64,000 nt of DNA from Tanytarsus gracilentus (taxonomy: Eukaryota > Arthropoda > Insecta > Diptera > Chironomidae), in NCBI GenBank assembly GCA_038502055.1, contig JAXRKN010000036.1, positions 372,001 through 436,000 of the forward strand, given 5' to 3'. Positions 13,101 through 25,294 of this stretch are shown here, in pieces. Each line of letters begins with the position of its first letter. The stretch's first letter is position 1. The notes under the pieces were generated by a model that worked only from the letters and a program-made list of their open reading frames with translations, was not told the origin of the DNA and made no database searches. Both the position numbers and the translations under genes were made by a program.

Positions 13101-16100
13101 AATATAACAAAAAAAATTGTGTGATTTAAAAAGTTCATTTTGATAATATCAAAAAAAATTGTTCAAACTGAAGAACTGTGTGTAAAGGGGGATCTTCTCA
13201 CAATTCGCGGTTGTTCGAGGAGATTTACATCCAACACATTCGCTCGTGCCCAGAAATGGATAAGGAAAAAAAGTGTATCTGTTTTGCGTGGACACTTTGA
13301 ATGAAAGTTTTTTTTATACAAATTTCCAAAAATTAGAAAATGAAAGAAAATAGATGAAAACAGTGAAGGAAAAGTTTGATTCACAAAAAAAAGTTTTTTA
13401 TGTACAAAAAAATTTGTGCCGTAAAATAAAAAAAAATAAATTCGTTTTCGAAACACGATAAAGCAGTCTAAAAACAGTCTGTACAAAAAACACAACACAT
13501 ATCCGAGCCTTAATGCAAACCAAGTTTTTTATATGTGAGAATATGTCCCGTCTACACACAATTCCCAATCTGACTATTAAATATATTTACAAATTTTTTT
13601 CTTCTTAAAAGCTAGTATCACATTTTTAATATAATTCAGTGCAAAAAAAATTTCCCATCATAAAAACTCAAAACACTCACGGAGTGATTAAAAAAACTCA
13701 ACTGGTCATATAGACAGATTGGGAATTAAATCGTGATAACGACGTGACCATACCTTAAAACTTTTTTTTCTCTCAAAAATCATTCTTTAAAAATTTAACG
13801 ACGAATGAACATGATTTAACAATTAATTAATTTTGTTTAATGCTATGAGATATGAATTTGTAAATTACGAAGTTTCTTCTCTTTTTTTTTGAAAATTATT
13901 AAATTAATGCCAAAAGTTAAATTAGCTAAATATCTCAAAATGAATGAATGAATTTTTAAAATAATTTTTTTTAGTTCGGATCGTTACGACAAAATTTAGG
14001 CTAAAATTATTTTTTACGATTAGAAATATTAAAATATTAAATTTGCTCATTTTGATGTAATAAAAAATATTTATGGTGATCATATTATGAAATAATTCTA
14101 AAGAATGATTCAAAAATCCAAATAAATAGTAAAATGTGCTAAAATCCTATAAAACTAGCTTTATGTGAAATAATTCGATGATGTACTCACTCTGTTTGCA
14201 CGTGTAAATTGGTCCTTGCTGAATGCATTCGCCTTTTTCGCAGCCGACAAGTCGACAATCTTTCGTTACTGTCAAAGTTGTGCCTAATTTATTTTTAAAA
14301 TATTTCATTAAAAGTGTTTCAATAAAAAATTATCAACCATCACCAAAATTATCAAATTGTTTAAAGTTAAATTGTTAAGTGTTAACATACATTCCACTTT
14401 GGGATTGCCGTTAGGATAAAGTGGTGGACAATGACATGAAGGTGTTCCTTTGTAATCAATTTTGCAAACGGCATTTTTGCCGCAAACATTTTCTTGACAT
14501 GCCAGAGTTTTAGTCTCTTGACACTCGACTCTCGGATCACCGTTAGAGTTTTGTGGACATGAGCACATTGCTTCATGATTTTCCGTTCGACACTGAGCAT
14601 TATTACCACAAACACCTCGTTCGAGGCAAGGATCTTTGCAAGAGCCTGAAACGCACTTTTTGTTACTGTCACAATCGAGATTTGAATTGCACTCGAATTG
14701 AGTACACTTAACACTTGGTTGACCTGTGTATCCATCGGGACACATACAAATTGCTGAAATTTAATCATAATTATTTTTAATCACTTTTATTAATTCATTT
14801 TATTACCTTTATGATCAGCAACACGACAAAGTGAATTTTCTCCGCATTTTGCATTTTCTAAGCATGGATTTTTACATTTTCCACTGATGCATGAAAGTTC
14901 ATTTGAACAATCTGAATTTGTTTTACATCCGTCAATGCACAAATTCTGTTGGCAAAGTTGACCGTAAGGACATTTTCCATTATCGCAGTCATTATGACAA
15001 ACGCCTTCGTAACAAATCTGTCCACATCCGCACTCTTGCGATGATCGACATTTACTTATGCAATATCTGTTCGAATCATCACATTCACATCCGCCATGAC
15101 ACGCTTCAAGTTGAGGTGAACATTTTGTTAGTGGATCTCCAATTAAATTATTTTGGCAAACGCATTGCATTCCATGATTGAAAACTTTACAATCAGCGCA
15201 AGTTCCGCAGGGATTATTGGCAGCACATGGATTTCTACATTGACCATTGACGCAAGCTTCATCCTCCGAGCAAGCATTATCACTTCGACATCCAATCTCA
15301 CATTGCCGGTTATTACAAATTAATCCATTATCGCATTGATTATCGGCACTACAAATCGATCGACAAACGCCTTTAACACATTTTTCATCTGCTAAGCAGT
15401 TTTGATTGCTGCGGCAGTTTACTTTACACTGATTTCCATAACAAGTTTTTCCTCTTCCACATTCTTCGGATGTTTTGCAGGTTACCAAAGCATTTTTACA
15501 GCCGATTTTCGGATCACCAACTAATGGCTCGATGCATGAACATTGAGCTTTATGATCGACAACTGTACACTGAGTATTTGTGCCGCAAGTTGCAGGATTT
15601 TTGCATGGGTCAGTGCACTGTTGATTACGATCGCAAACGAGATTCAAAGGACAATCTAAATCGTGACGACATCCCGAGGCACAAATTGAACCGCGACATA
15701 TTTCTCCACTTTGACAATCGTCATTAATTCGACAAATCGGTTTGCATGCGCCAAAATCGCATCGTTCATTATTGAGACACTCTTGATCGTTGACACATTG
15801 CGAGCGACAGAAGCCATCATAGCAGGCATAATCTTTCGAGCAATCTCTATTCTCTGTACATAAAGTTGCTGGAGATCTTAGACAGCCAATTTTAGCGGTT
15901 GGACTTGGAACCATGCCAGAAGTGCATGAGCAGGTCGCTCTCTGATTGACGACAGTGCACATAGCATTCGGTCCACAAGGATTTGTTTCGCACGGATTTA
16001 AGCACTTATTATCGAGACATGCTTCATTTCCACTGCAATCTTCATCGACATGACATCCAAACACACACTTATTGTGCAAGCAAATGTGACCGAGGAAACA

Positions 16101-19100
16101 ATCATTATCAACTCGACAAGTCAGCATGCAATTTCCATTGAGACATTTTTCATTGAGTGCACAATCTTGATCGGAGCTACAGATTGGTAAGCAGGTTCTT
16201 TCCACACATAAATTGGAACTACCACAATCATTGTTATTGTCGCATGATGAAGGGAATCGAACGCACTCAATTTCAGGATTTCCAGTGAATCCACTCGGAC
16301 ATGAACAAGCTAGATAAAAAAATTAATTAACAAAAAATTTAATTATAAATTTTATAAGCTTACTTTTAGCATGAGAAACTATTTTACAGTCAGCATTCAT
16401 TCCACAAGCAGATGACTCATGCTCGCATAAATTCACACATTGACCACTGGCGCAAACTTCAAATGATTGACATTCCGATGATGAGGAGCATGCTGGCTTA
16501 CAAGTTTCTCCGCTGCAATATGAGTTCGTTGGACAATCGAGATTTGATCGACAAACAGTCTTAATTGGTTTGCATCCATTGTTCCTACTCGGATTTCCTT
16601 CATATCCACTTCGACAACGACAAACGCCAACATGATTTTCAGCAATACATTCGCTGTTACGGCCACATGTTACGTCTTCGCACGCGTCGCGACATTTAGG
16701 AACACCATTTTCGTGAATACATTTAGCCGATTTAGGACAGTCATCATTTATTTGGCATTCAACGGCTTTTTGGCAGCCAACGGTATATGGGTCGCCTACC
16801 ATGTCTGCCTCTTTACAATTGCAAGCGAATGATCCATGAGAATTCTCACAAACAGCTCCAGGTGCACACGGATTACTCTCGCAATAATTTATCTCATCAC
16901 ATTGGACATGAGCATCGCCAGAATAGCCCGGCAAGCACTGACAGCCTAAATAAAAAAATTAATTATTTAATGTCAAAATTAATTCACACTTAAACTCACG
17001 TTGACGATGATTATCAGCTACACAAACAGAATTAATTCCACATTGACTTTCGACGAGACAAACATTTTTGCAAATATAATTTTCGCACTTCTTCTCCAAG
17101 CTGCAATCGTCATCGATACTGCATTCAATTTTCCTGCAGTGATTTCCATCGTAATAATAACTTTCCTTGCATTGACACTCGGCATTGTGACCTCGAGCGA
17201 CACACTCCGAATTTCGTCCGCACAAATATCTTGCATTACAAATTTTCTTACACTCCTTTCTGCCCACATTATCTTCACTACAGCTCTCATCATCGCTACA
17301 ATCGTCGTCACTTAAACATTTTGGCTCCGTCATGCAAATATTATTGTGGCAAAACATTTCTTCACCGCATGTTGCATTAGATTTGCACGTGGGTTGGCAA
17401 ACGCCCTGAATACACAATTCGCTGTCTAAACAGTCACGATTGGATGAGCAAGTTGCCGAACAGATGCCGTTGTAGCAACGCGCACCGTTTGGACACTGTC
17501 GATCGCTGCTGCAGCTCTGAATTCTAACGCACCCGAGCACTGGATTACCAGTAAAGCCCGCCTGACACGAACACGATCTTGCGTGATTGATGGCATTGCA
17601 TTCAGCATTTTGACCGCAAGCATTTTGTAATGAGCATGGATTAGTGCACTTATACTCAACACATTGGTTTTCGAGTGAGCATTGAAGATCTTCCGTACAT
17701 TCGATTTGTTTGCATTCACTTTTGGGATCTCCAATTGTGTGCGGTGGACACGAGCAAATTATTTTATGATCAACTGTTTTACAGGTGGCTCCATTACCGC
17801 AAACATTACCAGTCTCGCATGGATTGAGACATCTTGAATTTATGCACGTCGCCGACTGATGACAATCTGCGTCTGAATAGCATTCATTTGGATCACGGCA
17901 ACCCTCTTGAATTGGATCACCAATCATATTGTGAGGACATGAACAGACAAAATTTCCAGGAATATTTTCGCAAATAGCCGTTGGATGACATGGATTGTCC
18001 AAACATTCATTGCGATCTTCACATTTATTATTAATTAATTCATATCCTTCATAGCAACTGCAAGTCGGATCGTGATCAATTACTTGACACACTCCCTTGC
18101 CACATGGAATTAGAAGTGAGTCGCATGGATTTATGCATTTATTTCTCTCCAAATCACAAGCTCTATTCGACGGACAATCATCTTCGCTTATGCACTCAAC
18201 TTTGAAGCAACCAACTCTCTCATCTTCACCGTCACCCAAATAACCCGAAGCACAACTGCATGCTGAAAATAAATTTAATTTATTAAAAATCTAACTTAAT
18301 TAATTATTTCAATAAAACTTACATGGAACGTGATTATCGACTTGGCAAATTGAATTGAGTGAGCATTTTCTCGTTGAGCAAGGGTCGACACATTTTGAAT
18401 CTTGACATGATAAATATTCAGCACAATCATTGTTGCTATCGCAGTCATTGGATCGAAGACATCCGGCACCTCCATATGGATCACCAATCATTTTAGCGGA
18501 ACATGAGCAACGATAAGATCCTGGAGTATTTTCACAAAATGCTGAACTATGACAAGGATTTTCAAGACATTCATCGACGTCCACGCAACCATTGGCTGAG
18601 GGCACAAATCCTTTAGCGCATTTACATCTTGATTGCTGACAAATTTCAGTGTGAGGACAATCGGCATCGGAAACACATCCCGCTATGCAAATTCCATCGG
18701 AACAAATTTCTCCCGGTAAACAATTGTTGCTCGTGTAACAAACTTTCGAGCACATATTATTGAGACATCTCTCTCCAATTGCACAAGTGTTGGTATTATT
18801 TCGGCAAGGATAGAAGCATTTATTTCCAACACACTCATATGAAGATGGACAGTCTTCGGAATTAAGGCAACCCGGCGGAACTCGCACACATCCTTGATCG
18901 GGAGTTGGATTTGGTTCAAAGTATTTTTCACAATTGCAAATTGTTTTATGATTTCTAACGTTGCACTTGGCATTCGGTCCACAAACATTTTCATTGAGAC
19001 ATGGATTTTGGCATCGATTTTCAATGCAGGCCTCACTCGAGCCACACTCTTTATTACTTCTGCAACCAATTTGACAGAAACCATTAAGGCACGCTTGTGA

Positions 19101-22100
19101 CTCACCGCATTGAGCATTGTTAAGGCATGAAAGCTCGCAGAGATTTTCAATACACTTCTCTCCATTATAGCAGTCTTGATTCGATCGACAGATTGATTTG
19201 CATTGAGTATTGTCGCACACACCGTTATTACAGTCCAAATTCGATAGACATTTGGCAATACTTCTTACACATCCCTCCTCCGCATGACCATTTTGGGGAA
19301 CGAGTGACGATGGACACGAGCATTCAGCAATGCCATTAGGTAATACTTTACAGAGTGCATTGAATCCACATTTATTTTCGCATGGGTTAATGCACTTATT
19401 ATTTTTGCATATTAAGCCTTTCGGACATTCGGCGTCGTTTCTCGTACAAGAACCTTCTGCTTGCTGAACACATCCGCTTCGATATGGATCGCCTGTATGT
19501 CGAGATGGACATTTACAAACTGGTCCACTTGCGCCCATTTCACAGATAGCGGTTGGATGACAAGTTCCGCTACTGCAAGACTTTTCAGGAACACATTCAA
19601 CTTCAGGCAATGGATTTGCTCTAAAATTATCGGGACATTGACATGTTGGCTTTCTATTGATCACTAGGCAAACGGCATTATCACCGCAAGTATCTTCAAT
19701 ACAAATATTAATGCATTGGTGACTCATTCGATCACACAATTGTGTTGAATTGCAATCTTCATTATAGACACAAGGAACTTTTTCACATCCCTTTGGATCA
19801 TACGGATCTCCAATGAAACCATCTTTAAAGCATTGACATTGTGCGATATGATTGTTTGTTACACATCTCGCATTATTTCCACACTTAATACTGCTACAAG
19901 CTGATACACATTTCGAGATGCCTTGCTGTTTAATACACATTTCTGATTCGGCACATTGTGCACTCGATGTGCACTCGAGTTGTAAATCACTTCGACATCC
20001 ATATCTGTCATTGACATTTCCACTATAACCTGGTAAGCATTCGCACTCACCCGCGTGATATTTTGCGTTACAGATTGAGTTTGAGGGGCAGTGGAATTCA
20101 GAGCAGACTGGCTTGCACTTTAAAACTCCTAAATCATCGGGACGACAGGCGTCAGTTTCGGGGCAGTGAGAATCGTCTTGACACTCTGGCAGCGATGGTT
20201 TTTCACAAAGTGAAGTTACTGGATTCCATGCGTATAAATCTTCACAGTGACAGACGGGTTCAATTCCACCTTCCATTCTACAAATTTCATTCTTGCCACA
20301 CGCCACAGCATCGCAACCCGTCAATGGAATAACTCTCTCCTCTAATTGACATCCCTTGTTTAGGTCGAGAGGATTTCCACGATATCCATCAATACAGAAG
20401 CAGTTTGACTGATGATTTGTCGTTGAGCAAACTGAATTGGGACCGCATTGAATTTTTGTGCAGCCTTGAACGCATTTTCTTAATCCTCTGCCGTTTTTGA
20501 AGCAAATTTCAGAGTCTTTACAGTCTTGATCTGTGTTACATTGACCAGTAAGCGTGCATCCTTTATTAACATCATTTGGATCTCCATTGTATCCTTGAAT
20601 ACACATACATTGGCCATTTTCAAAATCGCAAGCAGCAAACGGTCCACATTTCTTTTGATCGCATAAATTAACGCATCGACCTTTCTCGCATTTATATCCC
20701 GATGGACAGAGACTTGATTGAGAGGTACAATCGCAATCTCTTGGGTTATCGCAATATGCTTTCGATAGTGGTGAACACATGAAGAAAGGATTTCCAATGA
20801 AACCCTCTTTGCAGCGACAATCGAATGATCCAATTGTATTAATGCAAACTGCATCTTCAGCGCATACTTGAGACGAGCATTCGTCAATGTCATTGCATTC
20901 AATATAAGGATTTCCGACAAATCCAGGTTTACAACTGCATTCAATTGTCGAAGCACTGGCCTTACAAATTGAATTCGTTCCGCAAGTATTTCTCGTACAC
21001 GTTTTTGTCTTTTCAACTTGACATTTGTTGTACGGATTTCCAAAGAAACCCGAATTGCACACACAAGAATTTTCATATCCGCCATACTCGCAATGAGCAT
21101 TTTCACCGCAATCGGGTGAACACGAAGGTTTTGTTATTGGCGGCATGCAAATTAGATCTGGATTTCCCACAAAGTTTTTCTCGCAAACGCATTGGCCCGT
21201 TGCAATGTCGCAAATTGCGCCCACACCACAAACCACACCTTCACATTTATGTTTGCAACGTCCTTGAATGCACACTTGAGGCGCTTGGCATGGTCGCTGC
21301 TTTGAGCATTGATCGACCGTGCATGATCCACCCGGAAATGGATTGCCATTTTGACCAGTCGGGCACTTACAGACGGGACCGTCTGATGTGACAATGCAAA
21401 GAGCTCCTTGTCCACAATGAAAATCAGTGCACGCTGAATGAGAATTAGTGAGTGTTAAAAATGGATTTGGTCATTAGTTGTGAGAGATGATAATTCATGA
21501 TAACAAAATTAGACATGATTAGACACACAAATCAATTTATAACGAAAATTGGGGTTTTTCAAAAATACTTTTGGTGATTAATTTGTTCTAGTCATGTGAG
21601 TAGAGATTAGAAAAAAATAGTTGAAAACTTACGTGAAACACAATCGCCGTTGCGACCTTCAGCAAATCCAACTTTACAGCGACACCAACCTAGTTTTTAA
21701 GTAAATTAATAAATTGTTTTTAAATCAATCAAAATTGACGTACCCGCATGATTTTCGGGTTCGCAGAAAGCATTTGAGCCACAAAGTAGATTTGTGCAAG
21801 GACTTATGCATGATCTCTCGTGACAGAAAAGATTTGAAGCGCAATCGTTGTTTGATGTGCACTCAGTTCTTCCTCTTAGTGGATCCTCATAGACACAACC
21901 GCTCTTATAAGGATCACCTGACATACCAGCTGGACACTTGCAGACATAACCTCCCTTTTGATTGATGCATTGAGCTCCATAAGCGCATGGTTCATTTGTA
22001 CATTCGTCGATACTTGTGCAACCCTGAAGAGGGTCACCTTTGAAGCCAGCCTCACACATGCATTGTGGTGCTGTTAGAAAATTTTATATAAATAATTTTA

Positions 22101-25100
22101 AAAAAAATTAAAGTAAACTTACGATCAGTCGGTGAGCACTTGGCATTAATTCCACAATTGAATCTTTCGCATGGATTTCGACAAATATTTCCGGCATCGA
22201 CGAAGAATGGCGGTGGACAGATACATTCGCCAGGTTGAACACATTTAAAGTTGGGGCCACATTCCTTATCGGAAGTACATCTCATTTGTGCTGGTGAGCA
22301 GAGACCATGATAAGCATCTCCATCATAGCCATCGGGGCAGTGACAAGTAAAACCACCAACTGTGTTACTACAAATCGCGTCATAACCGCATGAATGTTGG
22401 TTTTCTAAGCACTCATTAATGTCAATGCATGATCCGTCGAGTTGAGCTCGAAATCCTTTTGGACAGGCGCAATAAGAAATTCCTCCAGTGATCGAAATAC
22501 ATTCAGCTCCAGGAGGACATTTTTGTTTCTCCGAACATCCTGCCAAAATACAATTTTTGCCAACGAGAGTGTACGGTGGTTGACAATTACATTCGGGTGT
22601 ATCACAAACTTCACATTGCTCATAGGGATTTCCAGTAAATCCATCGGCGCAAGTACACTCGTAACTTCCTGGTAGATTTTTACAAATTGCATTGAGACCG
22701 CAAGCAGCTTTAGCATTTTCAGTGCACTCATCAACATCACGGCACTGCTTAGAGGTCTGATCTCGGGTGTGGCCTTGAGTACAAACACAAACATTCGATC
22801 CACCCGCATTAGAGACACATTTCTCTCCCGATGGACATGGATTTTTGTCATTGCACTGAACAAGTTTACGATTTTCAATGCAGCCCTCTTTGTAAGGGTC
22901 ACCAGTCATTCCATTGCCACACTGACAAGTGAAACCTCCAGCATGATTAATGCAAACAGCCGCAGCTCCGCAAGGTTTATTATTACACTCATTTATATCA
23001 ACACAGCTTCCACCATCGGTAGTTGTGAATCCATCATTACAGAAGCACTGAGCTGTTCCATGAACTAATTGACATTTTGCGTTCGGTCCACAATTGAGAT
23101 CTTCACATGGATGACGACAATCATTGCCAACATTCGGTTCAGGACATAAACATCGATTGAATGTGTCACATATAGCGTTTCCAGGACAGTCTTGATCTGA
23201 CTTGCAAGTAACTACGGCAATGCACCTCACTGATGGATCGGGATCTGCAATTGTTCCTTCAGGGCACGAACACTTAAATCCACCAGCAAAATTTTCACAA
23301 TCAGCATTTTCACCGCAAACATTTTGAGAGCACTCATTAACATCCACACACTCAACATTTGGATTTCCTTGGAAGCCTTTTTCACATGAACACTCGTAGC
23401 TTCCTTCATTGTTGGTACACTTGGCATTAACACCACACATTCCCGACGGTCCATGAGAGCTGTCACACTCATTAATATCAACACATCCTTTAGAAATGTC
23501 AGAGGGTAAGAAAGTCCAACCCTTTTCACAAATGCAAAAAGCTTCATTGTCTTCGACTTGACAATAGGCATGAGACCCACACTGTACATCAGCACACGGT
23601 TCTTTACATGGTAATCGTGGAGGCGTTCCAATGAGTCCGGCATCGCACTCGCATTTATAACCTCCAGGAATATTAATGCATGTCGCTCTCTCTCCACAAA
23701 TGTTTCTATTTTTACCGCACTCATCAACATCGGCACAAATTGTTCCTTGCGCCTCAAATCCCTCCTGACAGAAGCACTGACCTTCAACACACTCAGCATT
23801 GTTTGTACAATCGAAATTGCTGTGGCATAAAACATTTACATCAGCTTGTTCGCATGCAATTTTAGCATCAGGTCTGGCTCTGTAGCCCTGTGGGCACTTG
23901 CAGTTATAACCTGGCGATGCATTCTCGCAAATGGCAAAATCTCCGCATGGTCTATCAAGTTCAGCACACTCGTCTAAATCGACACATCCTTTATTGGGAT
24001 CTCCCGTATATTCTGGCTTGCAGCTACAAACAAATGAGCCAATTGTGTCCGTACAAATTGCATTAGCTCCACACGGATTATTAAGGCATTCGTTAACATT
24101 GCTAATGGGCGCACATTTATAGGTTCCGAGTTGATTTATGCACTCTTCGTTTCGAGCACATGGCGATCGACTGCATTCGTCAACATCAACGCAACCTGTA
24201 GTGCGAGCATCAAATCCTTCAAAGCCCTCGGGACAGTCGCATGTGTAGCCGCCTTTAAGATTCGTGCAACGAGCACTCGGCCCACAAGCGCGTGAATCTA
24301 ATGCGCACTCATCAATGTCCACGCAACCGTTGTCTGTGAAATTAAGAAATTTAAAAATAATTTTCGAATAAAGTTGTAAAACTTGACACTCACAAGGGTC
24401 GCCCTGATAGCCATCTCGACACAAGCAGGTATAATTTCCGGGATAATTTACACAGTCCGCATTAACGCCGCATGCATCGGGATGAATTGCACATTCATCG
24501 ATATCAGTGCCTGATGCAAATTGAGAATTTAAATTTTTATCATTTAAAATTCATCAAAAAATACTCACATGATGTTTCGCCGTCGCCTTCGAAGCCGGGT
24601 TTACATTTACAAGCGAAGTGAGCTGGCAAATTACAACATTCGGCATTTTCGACACAACGAGCTGCGATTGATGGATCTTGACACTCGTCAATATCTAGTT
24701 AAATTGATTAATTTATGGGTGAGATAAAATTTACCATAAAAAATATTTAAATACCTTCGCAATGCAATCCATCTCCGATATATCCGGGAAAGCATGTGCA
24801 ACTAAATGATCCTAATGTATTTGTACAATGCGCGAACACATCGCACGGTCGATATTTGCACTCATTTTCGTCGGGCGTCTGACAATTGCATCCACCAAAT
24901 CCATCATTACAATGGCATTGGTTGTCTAAGCAAACGCCATTCGTGCACCTAGAACCATCCTCACTATCGCATCCACCTTTCGTACACTTGAGCTCTCGCT
25001 TATTTTCATCGGAGCCCATAAAGCAATCTTGATATCCATCACATAATCTCGATAGATCATAAATTTGAAGAAACTCTACAGAGTCATTCACTTGACAGCC

Positions 25101-25294
25101 AAAATAGCCGTCCTCTAAATTGAGAAAAAACACTTCTCGCTTATTTCCGAAAACGTTTCTTCGGCTGGAAAACTGTGACAGTACCTGTGAAATTTCAAAA
25201 ATCACTCAGCTGCAAATGAGATTTATGATTGTGATATTTACCGCAGTCGATAGCAGTACTGGGACTAGCAGCAAAATGTGGTGTCGCATTTTTG
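1..25294 (-). CDS. dpy: Dumpy (giant EGF-DPY matrix protein), 5' part, 28 exons, truncated at left edge
   Basis: Dumpy is a gigantic secreted/membrane-anchored fibre protein that holds epidermis, tendon cells and tracheal cells to the apical matrix. Coding exons I resolved, in transcription order: 25242-25289, 24755-25112, 24569-24694, 24394-24510, 22123-24333, 21744-22070, 21633-21689, 18323-21433, 17000-18262, 16364-16945, 14807-16309, 14391-14753, 14191-14283, 12148-12954, 7761-11573, 6803-6946, 6677-6745, 6538-6621, 6167-6379, 5516-5698, 4232-5443, 3897-4175, 1863-3842, 1496-1807, 1064-1378, 693-1004, 302-631, 1-161. Every junction has GT/AG; the first intron is phase 0 and all 26 later ones phase 1. 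Identity rests on repeated EGF modules ending GDP plus DPY modules of the form C-R-P-E-C...D-C...A-C...K-C-x-D-P-C. A strong acceptor (TTTTTTTAG) at 25,295 just 5' of the ATG implies an upstream non-coding exon. The ZP domain and transmembrane segment expected at the C-terminus lie outside the window. Some acceptor choices (exons 2 and 14) are less sure than the rest. Confidence 0.93.
4232..6946 (-). CDS. dpy: dumpy exons 16-21: short Cys-rich exons then EGF array
   Basis: Exons 16 (6803-6946), 17 (6677-6745), 18 (6538-6621), 19 (6167-6379) and 20 (5516-5698) are small, 23-71 codons each. They encode divergent cysteine units, some with a DPY-like core (C-S-E-E-N-A-C-I-N-G-V-C-K-N-P-C) and one with only a few cysteines (exon 17). 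Exon 21 (4232-5443, 404 codons) holds a regular EGF array of the form C-x-P-x-P-C-G-x-N-A-x-C...C-x-C...G-N-P. All borders are phase 1 with standard GTAAGT, GTGAGT or GTAAAA donors, so any of these exons could be skipped in frame. Confidence 0.85.
7761..11573 (-). CDS. dpy: dumpy exon 15: 1,271-codon Ser/Thr/Glu-rich mucin-like region
   Basis: A single 3,813-nt open exon. The first about 55 residues are cysteine-rich (T-C-S-I-N-T-D-C...C-L-H-G-V-C), the last about 55 are again a DPY/EGF unit (D-E-C-V-T-Q-D-D-C...C-V-S-P-C), and the roughly 1,150 residues between contain no cysteine and are dominated by Thr, Ser, Glu and Lys. Such a composition fits dense O-glycosylation and an extended spacer. 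Its central part holds tandem units of about 38-45 residues built on F-D-K-T-T-T-E...E-E-N-L-T-T...K-Y-E-E-T-T. Drosophila Dumpy also has a non-cysteine repeat block, but that one is Pro/Ile/Gly-containing (PIGSFEAST), unlike this one. Phase-1 borders: acceptor TTTCACAG at 11,574, donor GTAATC at 7,760. Confidence 0.88.
8925..9560 (-). repeat. In-frame tandem repeats inside dumpy exon 15, dimeric period 240 nt
   Basis: The motif TCAAA(C/T)GG or TCAACTGG on the plus strand (encoding P-F-D-K or P-V-D-K on the minus strand) occurs at 8,933, 9,059, 9,173, 9,299 and 9,434. Spacings are 126, 114, 126 and 135 nt, all multiples of three. Alternate copies are closer in sequence and lie exactly 240 nt apart (8,933/9,173 and 9,059/9,299); the next pair is 261 nt apart. 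This is a higher-order dimer repeat that keeps the reading frame. Confidence 0.85.
11700..11860. repeat. GA-rich low-complexity tract in dumpy intron 14
   Basis: Imperfect AGAGAG runs interspersed with GGGGGA, then GAGCGTGAGCGTGTGTGTG. It lies in the 574-nt intron between exons 15 and 14. Reading on the gene's strand it is CT-rich. GAGA-type proteins bind such tracts, but nothing here shows function. Confidence 0.6.
12148..12954 (-). CDS. dpy: dumpy exon 14: DPY-like and EGF modules
   Basis: This 269-codon exon begins with a DPY-like unit (D-Q-D-C-L-D-D-E-G-C...A-C-I-N-R-Q-C-L-D-P-C) followed by EGFs ending V-N-R-H-N-P-V-C-V-C, V-I-S-H-K-P-V-C-I-C and V-E-D-H-K-P-V-C. The acceptor at 12,955 (CTAAAAG) was chosen because only it continues the phase from exon 13 (a single A); its pyrimidine tract is weak, so this end is the least certain in the gene. 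A good donor (GTAAAA) follows 12,148. Confidence 0.75.
14191..18262 (-). CDS. dpy: dumpy exons 9-13: EGF and short Cys-rich repeats
   Basis: Exon 9 (17000-18262, 421 codons), exon 10 (16364-16945, 194), exon 11 (14807-16309, 501), exon 12 (14391-14753, 121) and exon 13 (14191-14283, 31). They mix EGFs that end D-N-H or S-H-A at the exon border with runs of short modules of the form C-x5-C-x5-C-x5-C-x3-C, for example around 15,200-16,200. The exon border falls repeatedly in the same place within an EGF (after N-H-x, before C-x-C), so each exon carries a whole number of modules. Exon 13 is atypical: a single 31-residue cysteine unit with no clear EGF pattern. Confidence 0.88.
18323..21433 (-). 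CDS. dpy: dumpy exon 8: 1,037-codon EGF and Cys-rich exon
   Basis: This 3,111-nt uninterrupted exon encodes a long series of EGF-like modules with G-N-P or G-D-P ends, two clear cbEGFs (D-I-D-E-C-S-S and D-V-D-E-C-L-E-N) and short four- or six-cysteine units of the type C-x-S-N-x-D-C...C...C. The latter resemble tandem half-DPY modules: C-x5-C-x5-C-x4-C. Coding is continuous with no stop. Phase-1 borders are at 21,433 (acceptor CATTCAG) and 18,323 (donor GTAAGT). It probably extends the N-terminal rod of Dumpy. Confidence 0.9.
21633..22070 (-). CDS. dpy: dumpy exons 6-7: EGF pair plus 19-residue mini-exon
   Basis: Exon 6 (21744-22070, 109 codons) has the tail of one EGF, one cbEGF (S-I-D-E-C) and a cysteine-rich unit ending P-E-N-H-A. 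Exon 7 (21633-21689) is only 57 nt and encodes the EGF tail G-W-C-R-C-K-V-G-F-A-E-G-R-N-G-D-C-V-S. Its acceptor follows TTTTTAAAAACTAG and its donor is GTAAGT. Both exons have phase-1 borders, so skipping exon 7 would keep the frame. It completes the EGF begun at the end of exon 6, and the next EGF begins in exon 8. Confidence 0.85.
22123..24333 (-). CDS. dpy: dumpy exon 5: calcium-binding EGF array
   Basis: One 2,211-nt exon (737 codons) holds at least ten EGF modules starting D/N-(I/V/L)-(D/N)-E-C with the internal N/D...(Y/F) consensus for Asx hydroxylation and calcium binding. They alternate with shorter EGF-like units lacking the calcium motif, such as the one starting C-A-D-V-Q-C. Tandem cbEGFs form rigid calcium-dependent rods, consistent with a load-bearing fibre. 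Both borders are phase 1 (donor GTAAGT at 22,122; acceptor TTTCACAG next to 24,333). No stop or frameshift interrupts it. Confidence 0.9.
24394..25289 (-). CDS. dpy: dumpy exons 1-4: signal peptide, LDLa module, first EGFs
   Basis: Exon 1 (25242-25289) encodes exactly 16 residues, MRHHILLLVPVLLSTA, a typical signal peptide core. Exon 2 (24755-25112) begins with a cysteine-rich module containing C-D-G-x-x-D-C-x-x-G-S-D-E, the LDL-receptor class A calcium-box pattern, then a Cys-rich stretch and an EGF ending in GDGLHC. Acceptors near 25,176 and 25,188 are also in frame; I prefer 25,112 because a pyrimidine run (TTTTTTCTC) precedes it. Exons 3 (24569-24694) and 4 (24394-24510) each hold one calcium-binding EGF starting D-I-D-E-C. 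All exons after the first have phase-1 borders, so each EGF exon can be added or lost without a frameshift. Confidence 0.85.
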
